From Aminomonas paucivorans DSM 12260 (GTDB taxonomy: Bacteria > Synergistota > Synergistia > Synergistales > Synergistaceae), in assembly GCF_000165795.1 (NCBI RefSeq), contig NZ_CM001022.1:744001-808000 (forward strand): a DNA stretch of 64,000 bases, in the 5' to 3' direction. The translations under genes and the position numbers were made by a program. Below the pieces are notes generated by a model that ran no database searches, was not told the DNA's origin, and saw nothing but the letters and a program-made list of their open reading frames with translations. This document shows positions 33,498 to 42,337 of the stretch, in pieces. The number at the start of each line of letters is the position of its first letter. Position 1 is the stretch's first letter.

Positions 33498-34672
33498 GGG
33501 ATCTATCCCTGAAAGCCGGCTGGAAGATGGTGAAGTTCGGCGAAGTGGTGAAGAACGCCAACCTCGCGGAGCGTGATCCCGAGGCTCATGGCATTGAACG
33601 AATCGTCGGGCTGGAACACTTGGACCCGGAGAATCTGCATATCCGGCGATGGGACCCTGTCTCGGAGGGGACCTCGTTCACCCGAAGGTTCGTCCCGGGG
33701 CAGACGCTCTTCGGCAAGCGCCGGGCCTATCAACGCAAGGTCGCCTACGCCGAGTTTGAGGGCATTTGCTCCGGGGACATCCTGACGTTTGAGCCGAAAG
33801 ACCGCAAGGTGCTGCTGCCGGAACTGCTGCCATGGATCTGCCAGAGCAATGCCTTCTTCGATCATGCGCTTGGCACTTCGGCCGGTTCGCTGTCTCCGAG
33901 GACCAGTTGGACGGCATTGAAGAATTTTGAATTCCCCCTGCCGCCGCTTGAGGAACAGAAGCGCATTGCCGAGATCCTGTGGGCGGCGGATGAGGCGGTA
34001 TCAGCCTACCAGGAAGCCCTTACCCTTATTCATATCACTGCCCAAACTCGTCTTGAACACACTCTCAACACTCTGAATTGTTCTGAATTGTCGCTACTAG
34101 ATGTTCTTTCCGGCAGCCCGGAAAGCGGTTGCTCAGCCCCGCCATCATCCAATGAAACCGGCCATTGGGTATTGTCCTTAGCCGCTCTTTCCGCCAACGG
34201 GTATGTCCGAGGAAATCTAAAGCCGGTCGCGAAAACCAACAAAATGGTTGCATGTACTCTGTCCAAAGGTGACTTGCTCATTTCACGGTCCAATACGATC
34301 GATTTGGTTGGATTCGCGGGGATTTTTAACGAAGATCGCCCGGATGTTTCTTTCCCTGATACTATAATACGATTGCCAGTAAATACGCAGAAAGCACTTC
34401 CTGATTATCTTGAGCTGGTGCTTCTTTCCAATCGGGGTAGACGCCACATGATGAAGACGGCATCGGGCACCAGTAGCAGCATGAAAAAGATCAATAGAAA
34501 GATCCTTTTTGAATTCAAATTCCCTGTCCCAGGCCTTGATACCCAGGAACGGATTGTGACGGAATTCAATGAACAGAAGAGGCTTCGAGATGCGATAGCA
34601 AATCACGTTTCTAAGACCCGAAGGATGCTCTCGTTGTTCAGTAATGAAGCGATAGGAGCTGCCCATGTTTAA
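33494..34672 (+). CDS. hsdS: Type I restriction-modification, specificity subunit
   Basis: A 392-residue HsdS with two target-recognition domains. TRD1 (about 1-150) ends at LPPLEEQKRIAEILWAADEAV, the first conserved coiled-coil spacer; TRD2 (about 195-345) ends at PVPGLDTQERIVTEFNEQKRL, the second. GTSAGSLSPRTSW and GTSSSMKKINRK are the usual Thr-Ser loops ending each TRD. The second half is distinctly AT-richer than the first and than its neighbours, suggesting that TRD2 was exchanged by recombination. Start overlaps dinD by ATGA; 3' end overlaps hsdR by 8 nt. Confidence 0.92.
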   Translation: MRDLSLKAGWKMVKFGEVVKNANLAERDPEAHGIERIVGLEHLDPENLHIRRWDPVSEGTSFTRRFVPGQTLFGKRRAYQRKVAYAEFEGICSGDILTFEPKDRKVLLPELLPWICQSNAFFDHALGTSAGSLSPRTSWTALKNFEFPLPPLEEQKRIAEILWAADEAVSAYQEALTLIHITAQTRLEHTLNTLNCSELSLLDVLSGSPESGCSAPPSSNETGHWVLSLAALSANGYVRGNLKPVAKTNKMVACTLSKGDLLISRSNTIDLVGFAGIFNEDRPDVSFPDTIIRLPVNTQKALPDYLELVLLSNRGRRHMMKTASGTSSSMKKINRKILFEFKFPVPGLDTQERIVTEFNEQKRLRDAIANHVSKTRRMLSLFSNEAIGAAHV

Positions 34673-37613
34673 CGAAGAAAACACCGTTGAACGTTTGGTC
34701 CTCGACACGCTCTGCGCAAGCGGGGTTTCCTTCCGGGTGGCCTCGCCTCACTCCTCCGGCGAACGCCTCGGCTGGCGCTTCATGGCCGCCGAAGAGCTGC
34801 CTCGCCAGCACTCCGACGTGCTGGTGGAGTCGATGGTGCGGGACGCCCTCATCCGCCTGAATCCGGAAATCAAGGTCCAGCCCGACCGAGCCGACGAGGT
34901 GCTCTATCGTCTGCGGACCATCCCGCTGTCGGTGCAGAACGAAGGCCTCGTGCGGTCCAACGAGCTGTTCGCCGAATGGCTGCGGGGGGAGAAGTCCATG
35001 CCCTTCGGGGAGCGGGGCGAACACACGCCGGTGCGCCTCATCGACTTCGAGAACTTGCGCAACAACGAGTACGTGGTCACCAGCCAGTGGGTTTACCCGG
35101 TCAGGGAGGGCGGCCGCCGTTTCGACATCGTCCTGCTGGTCAACGGCATCCCGCTGGTGATCGGCGAGGCCAAGACGCCGGTGCGACCGGCGGTGACCTG
35201 GATGGACGGGGCCAGCGATATCCACGACGGCTACGAACAGACCGTGCCGCAGATGTTTGTGCCGGGGGTCTTTTCCTTTGCCACCGAGGGCAAACGCTAT
35301 CGCTACGGTTCGGTGCGCATGCCTCTCGAACTCTGGGGGCCTTGGCACGAAGGGGACAACAAGGCGGAGGGGACGTTAGCGGACGTGCAGCGTTCCCTCC
35401 GCTCCATGTTGCATCCTCGCGTGGTGCTGGACATCCTGCAACATTTCACCCTGTTTGCCACCGGCAAGAAGCACCGGCGCATCAAAATCATCTGTCGTTA
35501 CCAGCAGTACGAAGGCGCCAACCTGATGGTGGCCCGGGTTGTCAGGGGCTACCCCAAGAAGGGCCTGATCTGGCATTTCCAGGGCTCGGGCAAGTCGCTG
35601 CTGATGGTGTTTGCGGCGCAGAAGCTGCGGATGCACGCGGGCCTCGGCAACCCCACGGTGGTGGTCGTGGTGGACCGTATCGACCTGGACACCCAGATCA
35701 CCGCCACCTTCAACGCCGCCGATATCCCGAACATGATCGGAGCTGCCACCCGGCAGGAGCTGCAGAGCCTGCTGGCGGCGGACATGCGCAAAATCCTCAT
35801 CACCACCATCCACAAGTTCGGCGAGGCGGAGGGTCGCCTGAACGAGCGGCAGAACATCATCGTGATGGTGGACGAGGCGCACCGCACCCAGGAAGGCGAC
35901 TTGGGACGCAAGATGCGCGACGCGCTGCCCAACGCCTTTCTCTTTGGCCTGACCGGCACGCCGATCAACAAGCGGGATCACAACACCTTCTGGGCCTTCG
36001 GAGCGAAGGAGGATGAACAGGGGTACATGAGCCGCTACTCCTTCCAGGATTCGATCCGAGACAAGGCCACGTTGCCGCTTCATTTCGAGGCGGTGGACGT
36101 GAAGCTGCACATCAACAAGGACGCCATCGACGAAGCCTACTCCCGGATGACCGAGAGCTTGAGCGAGCTGGATCGGGACGACCTGGCCAAACGAGCCGCC
36201 AAGATGGCGATGCTGATCAAAGCTCCGGAGCGGGTGAACGCCATCTGCCGGCACATCGTGGGGCATTTTCGGGAGAAGGTGGAGCCGAACGGCTTCAAGG
36301 CCCAGGTAGTGACTTTCGACCGGGAGTGCTGCGTGCTTTACAAGAAGGCCATGGACGAGTTGGTCGGCCCGGAGGCCAGCGCCATCGTCATGCACACCCA
36401 AGGAGGCAAATCCGACGAGTACGAGGAATGGAAGCTGGCCAAGGACGAAGAGGAAAAGCTCCTCGACCGTTTCCGCGATCCGAACGACCCGCTCCAGTTC
36501 CTGATCGTCACTTCCAAGCTCCTGACCGGCTTCGATGCGCCCATTCTGCAGGTGATGTACCTCGACAAGCCGATGAAGGATCACAACCTGCTGCAGGCCA
36601 TCTGCCGCACCAACCGGGTCTATCCCGGCAAGACCCACGGTCTGATCGTGGATTACCTGGGTATCTTCGATGACGTAGCCGCAGCCCTGGATTTCGACGA
36701 GAAGTCGGTGCAGAAGGTCATCACCAATCTGGACGAGCTCAAGAAGGAACTGCCCGGCGTGGTGGCGAAGTGCCTGGCATTCTTCCCCGAGGTGGACCGC
36801 ACCGTCGGCGGCTACGAGGGGCTGATCGCGGCCCAGGACTGCCTGCCGGATAACGAGACTCGAGATGCGTTCGCGGCGGCATACTCGGTGCTTACCCGTC
36901 TGTGGGAGGCCCTGTCTCCCGATCCCTGTCTCGGTCCCTATGAAAAGGACTACAAGTGGCTGACCCAGGTGTATGAATCGGTGAAGCCGCCGAGCGGCAA
37001 CGGCAAGCTGCTCTGGCATGCCCTGGGGGCCAAAACCATCGAATTGGCGCATGAGAACGTGCATCTCGAGATGGTGCGCGACGATCTGGAGACCCTGGTA
37101 ATGGACGCGGAGGTCCTTGAGGGGCTGTTGGATTCCGAGGATCCGGAAAGAAAATCCAGGGAAATCGAGGTCAATCTCGTCGCCCGCCTGTGCAGGCATC
37201 AAAGCAACCCGATCTTCGTCGCCCTGGGCGAACGCCTCGAAAAGCTCAAAGAGCGACATGAACAGGGCCTGCTCCACAGTCTCGATTTTCTGAAGGAGCT
37301 GTTGACCCTGGCCAGAGAGGTCGTCCAGGCCGAGAAGCAGGTGGACCCGGTGGACGAACAGGCCAAGGCCAAAGCGGCCCTGACCGAACTGTTCGCCGAG
37401 GTGAAGAGCGGTAAGACGCCGGTGGTGGTCGAGCGGGTTGTCAAGGACATCGACGAGATCGTGCGTTTGGTCCGGTTCCCCGGCTGGCAAAACACCAAGG
37501 CTGGAGAGCGCGAGGTTCAAAAGGCCCTGCGCAAAGTGATTTACGTGAAGTACCAGGTGAAGGACCAGGATCTGTTCGACAGGGCCTACGGGTATATTCG
37601 CCAGTATTACTGA
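34665..37613 (+). CDS. hsdR: Type I restriction-modification, restriction/translocation subunit
   Basis: A 982-residue HsdR. The PD-(D/E)xK nuclease is in the N-terminal part (GGRRFDIVLLVNGIPLVIGEAKTP, about residues 147-172). The SF2 translocase follows: Walker A FQGSGKSLLM (about 305), DEAH box VDEAHRTQEG (about 402), motif III LTGTPINKRD, later LLTGFDAPILQVMYLD and AICRTNRVYPGKTHGLIVDY. The C-terminal helical region contacts the methylase core. Length is normal and no frameshift is seen, so restriction should be active. It is the last gene of the island; GC content rises again at rsgA. Confidence 0.95.
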   Translation: MFNEENTVERLVLDTLCASGVSFRVASPHSSGERLGWRFMAAEELPRQHSDVLVESMVRDALIRLNPEIKVQPDRADEVLYRLRTIPLSVQNEGLVRSNELFAEWLRGEKSMPFGERGEHTPVRLIDFENLRNNEYVVTSQWVYPVREGGRRFDIVLLVNGIPLVIGEAKTPVRPAVTWMDGASDIHDGYEQTVPQMFVPGVFSFATEGKRYRYGSVRMPLELWGPWHEGDNKAEGTLADVQRSLRSMLHPRVVLDILQHFTLFATGKKHRRIKIICRYQQYEGANLMVARVVRGYPKKGLIWHFQGSGKSLLMVFAAQKLRMHAGLGNPTVVVVVDRIDLDTQITATFNAADIPNMIGAATRQELQSLLAADMRKILITTIHKFGEAEGRLNERQNIIVMVDEAHRTQEGDLGRKMRDALPNAFLFGLTGTPINKRDHNTFWAFGAKEDEQGYMSRYSFQDSIRDKATLPLHFEAVDVKLHINKDAIDEAYSRMTESLSELDRDDLAKRAAKMAMLIKAPERVNAICRHIVGHFREKVEPNGFKAQVVTFDRECCVLYKKAMDELVGPEASAIVMHTQGGKSDEYEEWKLAKDEEEKLLDRFRDPNDPLQFLIVTSKLLTGFDAPILQVMYLDKPMKDHNLLQAICRTNRVYPGKTHGLIVDYLGIFDDVAAALDFDEKSVQKVITNLDELKKELPGVVAKCLAFFPEVDRTVGGYEGLIAAQDCLPDNETRDAFAAAYSVLTRLWEALSPDPCLGPYEKDYKWLTQVYESVKPPSGNGKLLWHALGAKTIELAHENVHLEMVRDDLETLVMDAEVLEGLLDSEDPERKSREIEVNLVARLCRHQSNPIFVALGERLEKLKERHEQGLLHSLDFLKELLTLAREVVQAEKQVDPVDEQAKAKAALTELFAEVKSGKTPVVVERVVKDIDEIVRLVRFPGWQNTKAGEREVQKALRKVIYVKYQVKDQDLFDRAYGYIRQYY

Positions 37614-37676
37614 CCTTGCCTCTGCCGTTTGGAGGAACAGTTACGGTGAAGGTCGCAGGCAGGGAGGGAGGTTCCC

Positions 37677-38753
37677 ATGGCATACGAACACCTGAGGCGC
37701 TACGGGCTTCAGCCGTCCTTCGAGGAGGCGGCGGGGCAGGGTGGCCTGTGCCTTGCCCGGATCACGGAACAGCATCGGGATCGCTACAAGGTCATGAGCG
37801 AGGACGGGGAGCTGTGGGGGGAGGTCTCGGGAAAGCTGGCGTACCTCGCCGGGGACGAGACAGCCTTTCCCGCAGTGGGGGACTGGGTCCTCATGGACCT
37901 CCCGGAGGGCTCCGGGAGCAGCGGGGTGATCCGCCGCGTGCTTCCCCGAAAGAGCGCTTTCGAGCGTCGTGCGGCGGGGACGGCCCACGCCGTGCAGGTG
38001 GTGGCGGCCAACGTGGACGTGGTGTTCCTCTGCATGGCCCTGGTGGGGGATTTCAACCTGCGTCGCCTGGAGCGCTACCTCTCCGTGGCCTGGGGGAGCG
38101 GGGCCGTGCCGGTCATCGTCCTGACCAAGGCGGATCTGTGCGATGACCTGCCCGCCCACCTCGAAGAGGTGACCTCGGTGTGTGCCGGTGCCCGGGTCCT
38201 GTCCTGTTCCTCCCTGGAAGAGGAGGGCTTCCGCCACGTCCTGGAGGGCATCCCTCCGGGTTCCACTGTGGCTTTCCTCGGGTCGTCGGGGGTGGGCAAG
38301 TCCACCCTGATCAACCGGCTGCTGGGGGAGGACGTGCTCGCCACGGGGGAGGTTCGGGAGGACGACGGCCGGGGGCGACACACCACCACCCACCGGCAGC
38401 TGATCCTTCTTCCCGGAGGGGTCCTGGTCATCGACACCCCGGGGATGCGGGAACTCCAGCTCGATTCGGGGGACCTATCCCGGTCCTTCGACGACATCGG
38501 AGAGCTTGCGGCCCGGTGCCGGTTCCCGGACTGCACCCACGAAACGGAGCCGGGCTGCGCCGTGCGGGAGGCCGTCGCCCGGGGGGAGCTTTCGCCCAGG
38601 CGCCTCGACAGCTTCCGGAAGCTCCGCAGGGAGATGGACTACGCGGCGCTGGACTCGCGGCAGCGGGAGCGGGAGAAGATCCGCCACATGTTCGGGAGTA
38701 TGGGGGAGATGAAGCAGCTGGTCCGCGAGGCGAAGCGCAAGAACCGACGCTAG
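37677..38753 (+). CDS. rsgA: Ribosome small-subunit GTPase RsgA (YjeQ)
   Basis: A 358-residue circularly permuted GTPase for late 30S maturation. An N-terminal OB fold (about 20-95) precedes G4 LTKADLCDD, then G1 FLGSSGVGKSTLIN, switch region RGRHTTTHRQL and G3 DTPGMRELQ, and the C-terminal zinc-binding motif RCRFPDCTHETEPGCAV with the usual Cys-His arrangement. The start follows GGGAGG. It is a core gene at the right border of the restriction island. Confidence 0.95.
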   Translation: MAYEHLRRYGLQPSFEEAAGQGGLCLARITEQHRDRYKVMSEDGELWGEVSGKLAYLAGDETAFPAVGDWVLMDLPEGSGSSGVIRRVLPRKSAFERRAAGTAHAVQVVAANVDVVFLCMALVGDFNLRRLERYLSVAWGSGAVPVIVLTKADLCDDLPAHLEEVTSVCAGARVLSCSSLEEEGFRHVLEGIPPGSTVAFLGSSGVGKSTLINRLLGEDVLATGEVREDDGRGRHTTTHRQLILLPGGVLVIDTPGMRELQLDSGDLSRSFDDIGELAARCRFPDCTHETEPGCAVREAVARGELSPRRLDSFRKLRREMDYAALDSRQREREKIRHMFGSMGEMKQLVREAKRKNRR

Positions 38754-38794
38754 TTTTCCTGAAGGGGTTCCTGGGGCGATCCTCCGGTCGGATG

Positions 38795-38824
38795 GGCGGG
38801 GCTTTCTCAGCCGGGAGCCCCGCC
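38795..38824. terminator. Bidirectional terminator after rsgA
   Basis: GGCGGGGCT (38795-38803) and AGCCCCGCC (38816-38824) form a 9-bp stem. It lies between rsgA and the convergent interrupted gene, whose stop codon (38807-38809) falls in its loop. Confidence 0.6.
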
Positions 38825-39814
38825 TTCGCCTTTCAGGTGTGCCCCCAGGGAGGGGCAGAGGGCTTCCGCCGCCTCCGCCGCCTCCTGGGGCAGGGGGAGG
38901 CCGGATCGGTGGAGACAAAGCAGTTCGTCCCCTCCCGGGGTGCCCGGGAGGACCCCCACCAGGACGTAGCCCTGCTGGCGCGCCGCCTCCGCCTCGAAGG
39001 CCGTGGCGGGAAGCTCCAGGGGCAGGTGCAGCAGCAGGTGGCGGTAGCCTCGTTCCAGCAGGTGGGCGGTCAGCTCCCGCAGACGCAGCGGGAAATCCGC
39101 GCCGTAGGCGTGGACCCGCAGGTTGGTCCGCCCCTTCGGGGTCTGGGAGGTGACGGAAAGGATGCTTCGGGGAGCGAGGCCCTCCCGCCCTCCCTCCTGC
39201 GGCGGGGCGAGGTTTTCTCCCCACCGGGCGTAGAGTCCCGCAAGGAGCCCCCGAGCCGTCGGGGGGACCCCCAGAGGCCCCAGGACCCCGGAGGGGCCCA
39301 GGGGGTGGAAGAAGAGGGCACAGGGGCCTTCGGTTTCGGGGGAGAAGGGCGTGGCGGGGGTGTAGGGGAGCAGGGCGCAGGGGGCGAAGCCCTCGGGGGG
39401 AAGGGATCGGGCCTCCCCAAGGGGGTACGTCGCCAGGAGCCCCCCTTGGCCTTCCCGGATCGCCTGCTCCTTCACCGCCCGGAGCAGCCGTCTGCGACAG
39501 GGCTCCTCGGGGACCCCGGGGAGGATGTGGCAGGGGCCCATCAGTCCCAGGGTCGGTCGGGCGTCGTGGCGTCCCCATCCCTGGAGGGCCAGGTTCCTTC
39601 CCCCGGCGTTCCGTGCGGCGAAGAGGGCCTGGGTCGGGTCCGTCAGCAGTTCCGCCCAGGGAAGGGAGGGGAAGCCTCCCTCTTGGGCCAGGGCGTCCTT
39701 CTGGGCGGGAAGGACTCGGTCCGCAGAGGCGGGAGCGCGGTCCTCGCCCTCTTCGGGAGGGGGCGGACAGGTTCCTGCCTCCGGGGGCGTCCCGGCCCCT
39801 TCGGGCAGGCGTTT
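38807..39814 (-). pseudogene. 5'-truncated gene remnant next to the insertion sequence
   Basis: The minus-strand frame codes for 335 residues up to the edge of the IS element. Coding character is strong throughout (third positions G/C, globular stretches such as LPWAELLTDPTQALFAARNAGG and LRELTAHLLERGYRHLLLHL), but the only in-frame Met is at 39541 and no ATG, GTG or TTG lies further up before the IS. So the natural N-terminus is missing. The C-terminal part looks like a GNAT-like alpha/beta domain, by impression only. It may once have been the C-terminal half of, or a partner to, the RsbW-like gene on the other side of the IS. A shortened protein from 39541 is possible. Confidence 0.6.
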
Positions 39815-39816
39815 AT
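39814..39816. repeat. Target-site duplication, left copy (TAT)
   Basis: TAT directly flanks the left IS end and is repeated at 41075-41077. A 3-bp duplication is usual for IS3-family insertions. Confidence 0.65.
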
Positions 39817-39863
39817 GGTGGACCCCAATGTCAAGACCACGGGAGCGGCAAGGTTTGTTAAGG

Positions 39864-40745
39864 TCAGACCGCCATGGAACCCGGGGTGGTGAAGTGCACT
39901 TCCTGTGGAGTCCGGTAGCGCAGCGATGAATGAAGCCGTTGCTCGTTGTAGAACTTCATATACTCTCTAAGTCCCAACTTGAGCTCTCGAACCTCCTGGT
40001 AGTCGTTCAGGTAGAGCCATTCGTACTTCAAGGTCCTCCAGAAACGTTCCACGAAGATGTTGTCCAACGCTCGCCCTCGGCCATCCATGCTGATGCGGAT
40101 CTCCCGGTCCTTCAGTGGCCCCAGGAAGGCCTTGCTGGTGAACTGGCTGCCCTGGTCGGTATTGAATATCTCCGGTGTCCCCTGGGACAGGGCCTCTTCC
40201 AGAGCTTCGATGCAGAAGGTCGCGTCCAGGGTGTTGGACAGTCCCCAGGACAGGACGTACCGGCTGTGCCAGTCGATCACCGCCACAAGGTACAGGAAGC
40301 CGCTGTTCATGGGAAGGTAGGTGATGTCCGTGCTCCATACCTGGTTCGGCCTGTCAATGGAGACACTGCGAAGCAGGTAGGGGTAGATCTCGTGCTCCGG
40401 GTGAGACTTGCACTTGCCCGGCTTGGGGGCCAAGCCTTCGAGACCCATGAGCTGCATCAGACGCTGGATGCGTTTTCGATTCACGTCGTAGCCCTCCCGA
40501 CGTAACCAGGCGGTCATCCGACGGCTCCCGTAGGTGGGCACGGCGGTGTACTGACGGTCGAGGCGCTCCATGATTTCAAGGTTCTCCTGCGTCTGCATGC
40601 CCCAGGAATCTCCGACGTAGTAGCTGGAACGATTCAGGCCCAGGAGGTCGCACTGGCGACGGATGCTGATCCGGGGGTGATGGGGATCCACGGAGGCTCG
40701 TTTGGCCTCAAGCGTCAACTCCAGCTTTTTTTTTGAGCCAGTCAA
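39864..40745 (-). CDS. IS3-family transposase OrfB (DDE integrase domain)
   Basis: A 293-residue transposase part. The rve-type catalytic core has Asp in VWSTDITYLPM, Asp in IFNTDQGSQFTS and Glu in NIFVERFWRTLKYE, followed by the conserved YNEQRLHSSLRYRTPQE. Ahead of it is the helical HTH_21-like region (YGSRRMTAWLRREGYDVNRKR). It is normally made as an OrfAB fusion by -1 frameshifting on the A run at 40726-40734; the first residues before it overlap orfA. Confidence 0.92.
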   Translation of the reverse strand: MTGSKKKLELTLEAKRASVDPHHPRISIRRQCDLLGLNRSSYYVGDSWGMQTQENLEIMERLDRQYTAVPTYGSRRMTAWLRREGYDVNRKRIQRLMQLMGLEGLAPKPGKCKSHPEHEIYPYLLRSVSIDRPNQVWSTDITYLPMNSGFLYLVAVIDWHSRYVLSWGLSNTLDATFCIEALEEALSQGTPEIFNTDQGSQFTSKAFLGPLKDREIRISMDGRGRALDNIFVERFWRTLKYEWLYLNDYQEVRELKLGLREYMKFYNEQRLHSSLRYRTPQEVHFTTPGSMAV

Positions 40746-40992
40746 GCTCCATCTTGAGCCGACCGATCTCCTGGTACAACGGGGCTGTCAGGGTCTCCGC
40801 CCTCACCGGTCGCTCCTGGTGCTGGAAGGCGTTCGGGAGCTGCTGCAGGAGCTGGGCCTTCCATTGGCTGATCTGGACGGAACAGACGCCGAACTCGCTG
40901 GATAGCTGGGCCAGGGTCTTGTCCCCTTTGAGCGCCGCCAGGGCCACCTTGCTCTTGAACTCCGGTGATCGTCGTTGCCGTTTGACCGTCAT
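40708..40992 (-). CDS. IS3-family OrfA (DNA-binding, HTH)
   Basis: A 94-residue protein with a helix-turn-helix of the transposase-8 type (SPEFKSKVALAALKGDKTLA, then LSSEFGVCSVQISQWK) and a leucine-zipper-like end (IGRLKMELDWLKKK). The Lys-Lys-Lys near the end is encoded by the nine-A slippery run (40726-40734), followed by G, a typical -1 frameshift heptamer context giving OrfAB. Confidence 0.9.
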   Translation of the reverse strand: MTVKRQRRSPEFKSKVALAALKGDKTLAQLSSEFGVCSVQISQWKAQLLQQLPNAFQHQERPVRAETLTAPLYQEIGRLKMELDWLKKKAGVDA

Positions 40993-41073
40993 CGTGTCCC
41001 CTCTCTTTCGGGGGCCCAGGGCTCGGACCGACTCCGCACTTAGCTTAGCTCCTGGTCCATTTTTCGGGGTCCA

Positions 41074-41517
41074 CTATAGTTTGAAGAAGTGAAGCTCCTG
41101 ACGGTTTGCGGTCCCCTCCGTCAGGGTCACCTGGTCCATCAGGTGGAGGAGCATGTAGAGCCCCAGACCCGCCTCTCCGTCCCGCTCCGAGGCCTTGTCG
41201 GGGGTGTAGGCGGTCAGGTCCTGTCGGGAAAGGGGGCGTCGGTGTCCCGCCAGGGAGATGCGCAGCCCCAGGGGTACTCGCCGAAACCGGACCTCCACCG
41301 CCTCGTCCCCCGTCGATTCGCCGAGGGGGACCGCCAGGGCGGAGAAGGCCTCCTCCAGGGCCAGCTCCAGCTTGCACCCGTCCTCCTGGGAAAAGCCCAG
41401 CCGGGAGGACAGCTCCCGAAGCGTCGCCAGCAGGAGGGGCAGGAAGGCCGGTTCGGGGGGCAGGTGGACGCTCAGCGTCCCGTGCATGGGGATCCCGGAA
41501 GGGCAGCGGACGGGCAT
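41074..41517 (-). CDS. RsbW-like HATPase-domain protein (anti-sigma-factor family)
   Basis: A 147-residue GHKL ATPase-fold protein. The G-box-like GEAGLGLYMLLHLMDQV is clear near the C-terminus. In the N-box the usual E-x-x-x-N of RsbW is LEEAFSAL here, with Ala where the Mg-binding Asn should be, so ATP hydrolysis or kinase activity is doubtful. The IS sits at its 3' end: the present stop TAG (41074-41076) borrows its last base from the IS, while the reconstructed uninterrupted sequence would read CTA TAA, so the protein is unchanged. ATG follows AGGAGG. No sigma factor or anti-anti-sigma gene is near. Confidence 0.75.
   Translation of the reverse strand: MPVRCPSGIPMHGTLSVHLPPEPAFLPLLLATLRELSSRLGFSQEDGCKLELALEEAFSALAVPLGESTGDEAVEVRFRRVPLGLRISLAGHRRPLSRQDLTAYTPDKASERDGEAGLGLYMLLHLMDQVTLTEGTANRQELHFFKL
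41075..41077. repeat. Target-site duplication, right copy (TAT)
   Basis: Matches TAT at 39814-39816 on the other side of the IS. Confidence 0.65.
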
Positions 41518-41782
41518 GGGCGAAGCCTCCTGGCGGCGCGGGATGGGGTTTGGGGGGACGGCGGTTCGATACGGGTTCTTCAGTGTGGTAACATCCCCTG
41601 GAACTCATGATAACACGGCCGTGGGAAGGGGGTTCGACCCCGACCCCGTTGTCTTCCGGTGTTATCGGGTGGGGTTTCTCAAAGGACCTTCGGTTCCCGC
41701 TGGAGACGGCGGCGGGGTGGTGCCCTTCGGGTTTCGGGACGGAGGGCTGGACGGCTTCACGGAGAGGGGAAGGAACCGGATC

Positions 41783-42337
41783 ATGAGAACCGCTTGGAGA
41801 AACGCGGTGTTGTTTGCCCTGGTCCTGTGCGGGGTCTGGACGGGGACGGCCTTCGCCTTTTCGGCGGCCCGGGTGGAACAGGATGCCCGGGAGGCCCTGC
41901 GGGGGCTCTACGAGACCACCCCGGAGGCGGGGGATCTGGCGAAAGAGGCCAAGGGAATCCTGGTGTTTCCCCAGGTGGTGAAGGCGGGGTTCGTGGTGGG
42001 GGCGCAGCACGGCATCGGGGTGCTGTTCCAGCAGGACGCGGTGACGGGATATTACGAGACCGACGCGGCCTCCTACGGCATCCAGGCGGGGGTGCAGAAG
42101 TTCGGCTACGCCCTCTTCCTCCTGTCCGACTCGGCCATGGAGAACCTGCGCACCAGCGACGGGTGGGAGGTGGGGTCCTGCCCGAGCCTGGTGATCGTGG
42201 ACAAGGGTTGGGCCCGGTCCCACACCACCACCACCGCCCGCAAGGACGTGTACGCCTTCTTCTTCGGCCAGCACGGGCTGATGCTGGGCATGGGCTTCCA
42301 GGGGTCCAAGGTCACCCGGGTGACCCCGGACAGCTGA
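41783..42337 (+). CDS. Secreted SYLF-domain (YSC84-like) protein
   Basis: A 184-residue protein with a clear signal peptide (MRTAWRNAVLFALVLCGVW, cleavage after TAFA). The mature part is a SYLF domain: AKGILVFPQVVKAGFVVGAQHG-like block at 41950-42012, then GVQKFGYALFLLSDSAMENL, SLVIVDKGWARSHTTTT and KDVYAFFFGQHGLMLGMGFQGSKVTRV-type end. SYLF domains bind phosphoinositides in eukaryotes; the bacterial periplasmic forms have no settled role. It has a good GGAGAGGGGAAGG site and is divergent from the RsbW-like gene, with a 265-nt spacer in which I see no clear operator. Confidence 0.85.
   Translation: MRTAWRNAVLFALVLCGVWTGTAFAFSAARVEQDAREALRGLYETTPEAGDLAKEAKGILVFPQVVKAGFVVGAQHGIGVLFQQDAVTGYYETDAASYGIQAGVQKFGYALFLLSDSAMENLRTSDGWEVGSCPSLVIVDKGWARSHTTTTARKDVYAFFFGQHGLMLGMGFQGSKVTRVTPDS

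Larger units (their letters stand above)
39817..41074 (-). mobile_element. IS3-family insertion sequence, about 1.26 kb, apparently intact
   Basis: Both ends carry the sequence GTGGACCCC as inverted termini (39818-39826 and, inverted, 41066-41074), an IS3-family end. The element holds two overlapping frames in OrfA/OrfB order joined by a nine-A slippery run, and is flanked by TAT duplications. All catalytic residues are present. It is inserted exactly at the stop codon of the RsbW-like gene and cuts off the downstream frame. Confidence 0.9.

Noticed and set aside
41074-41092. RF2-like programmed +1 frameshift joining the RsbW-like protein to the downstream frame before IS insertion (AAA CTA TAA)
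   Set aside because: Slipping of the Leu tRNA from CTA to TAT would pair badly and there is no upstream Shine-Dalgarno-like stimulator. Loss of the start or a mutation is simpler.
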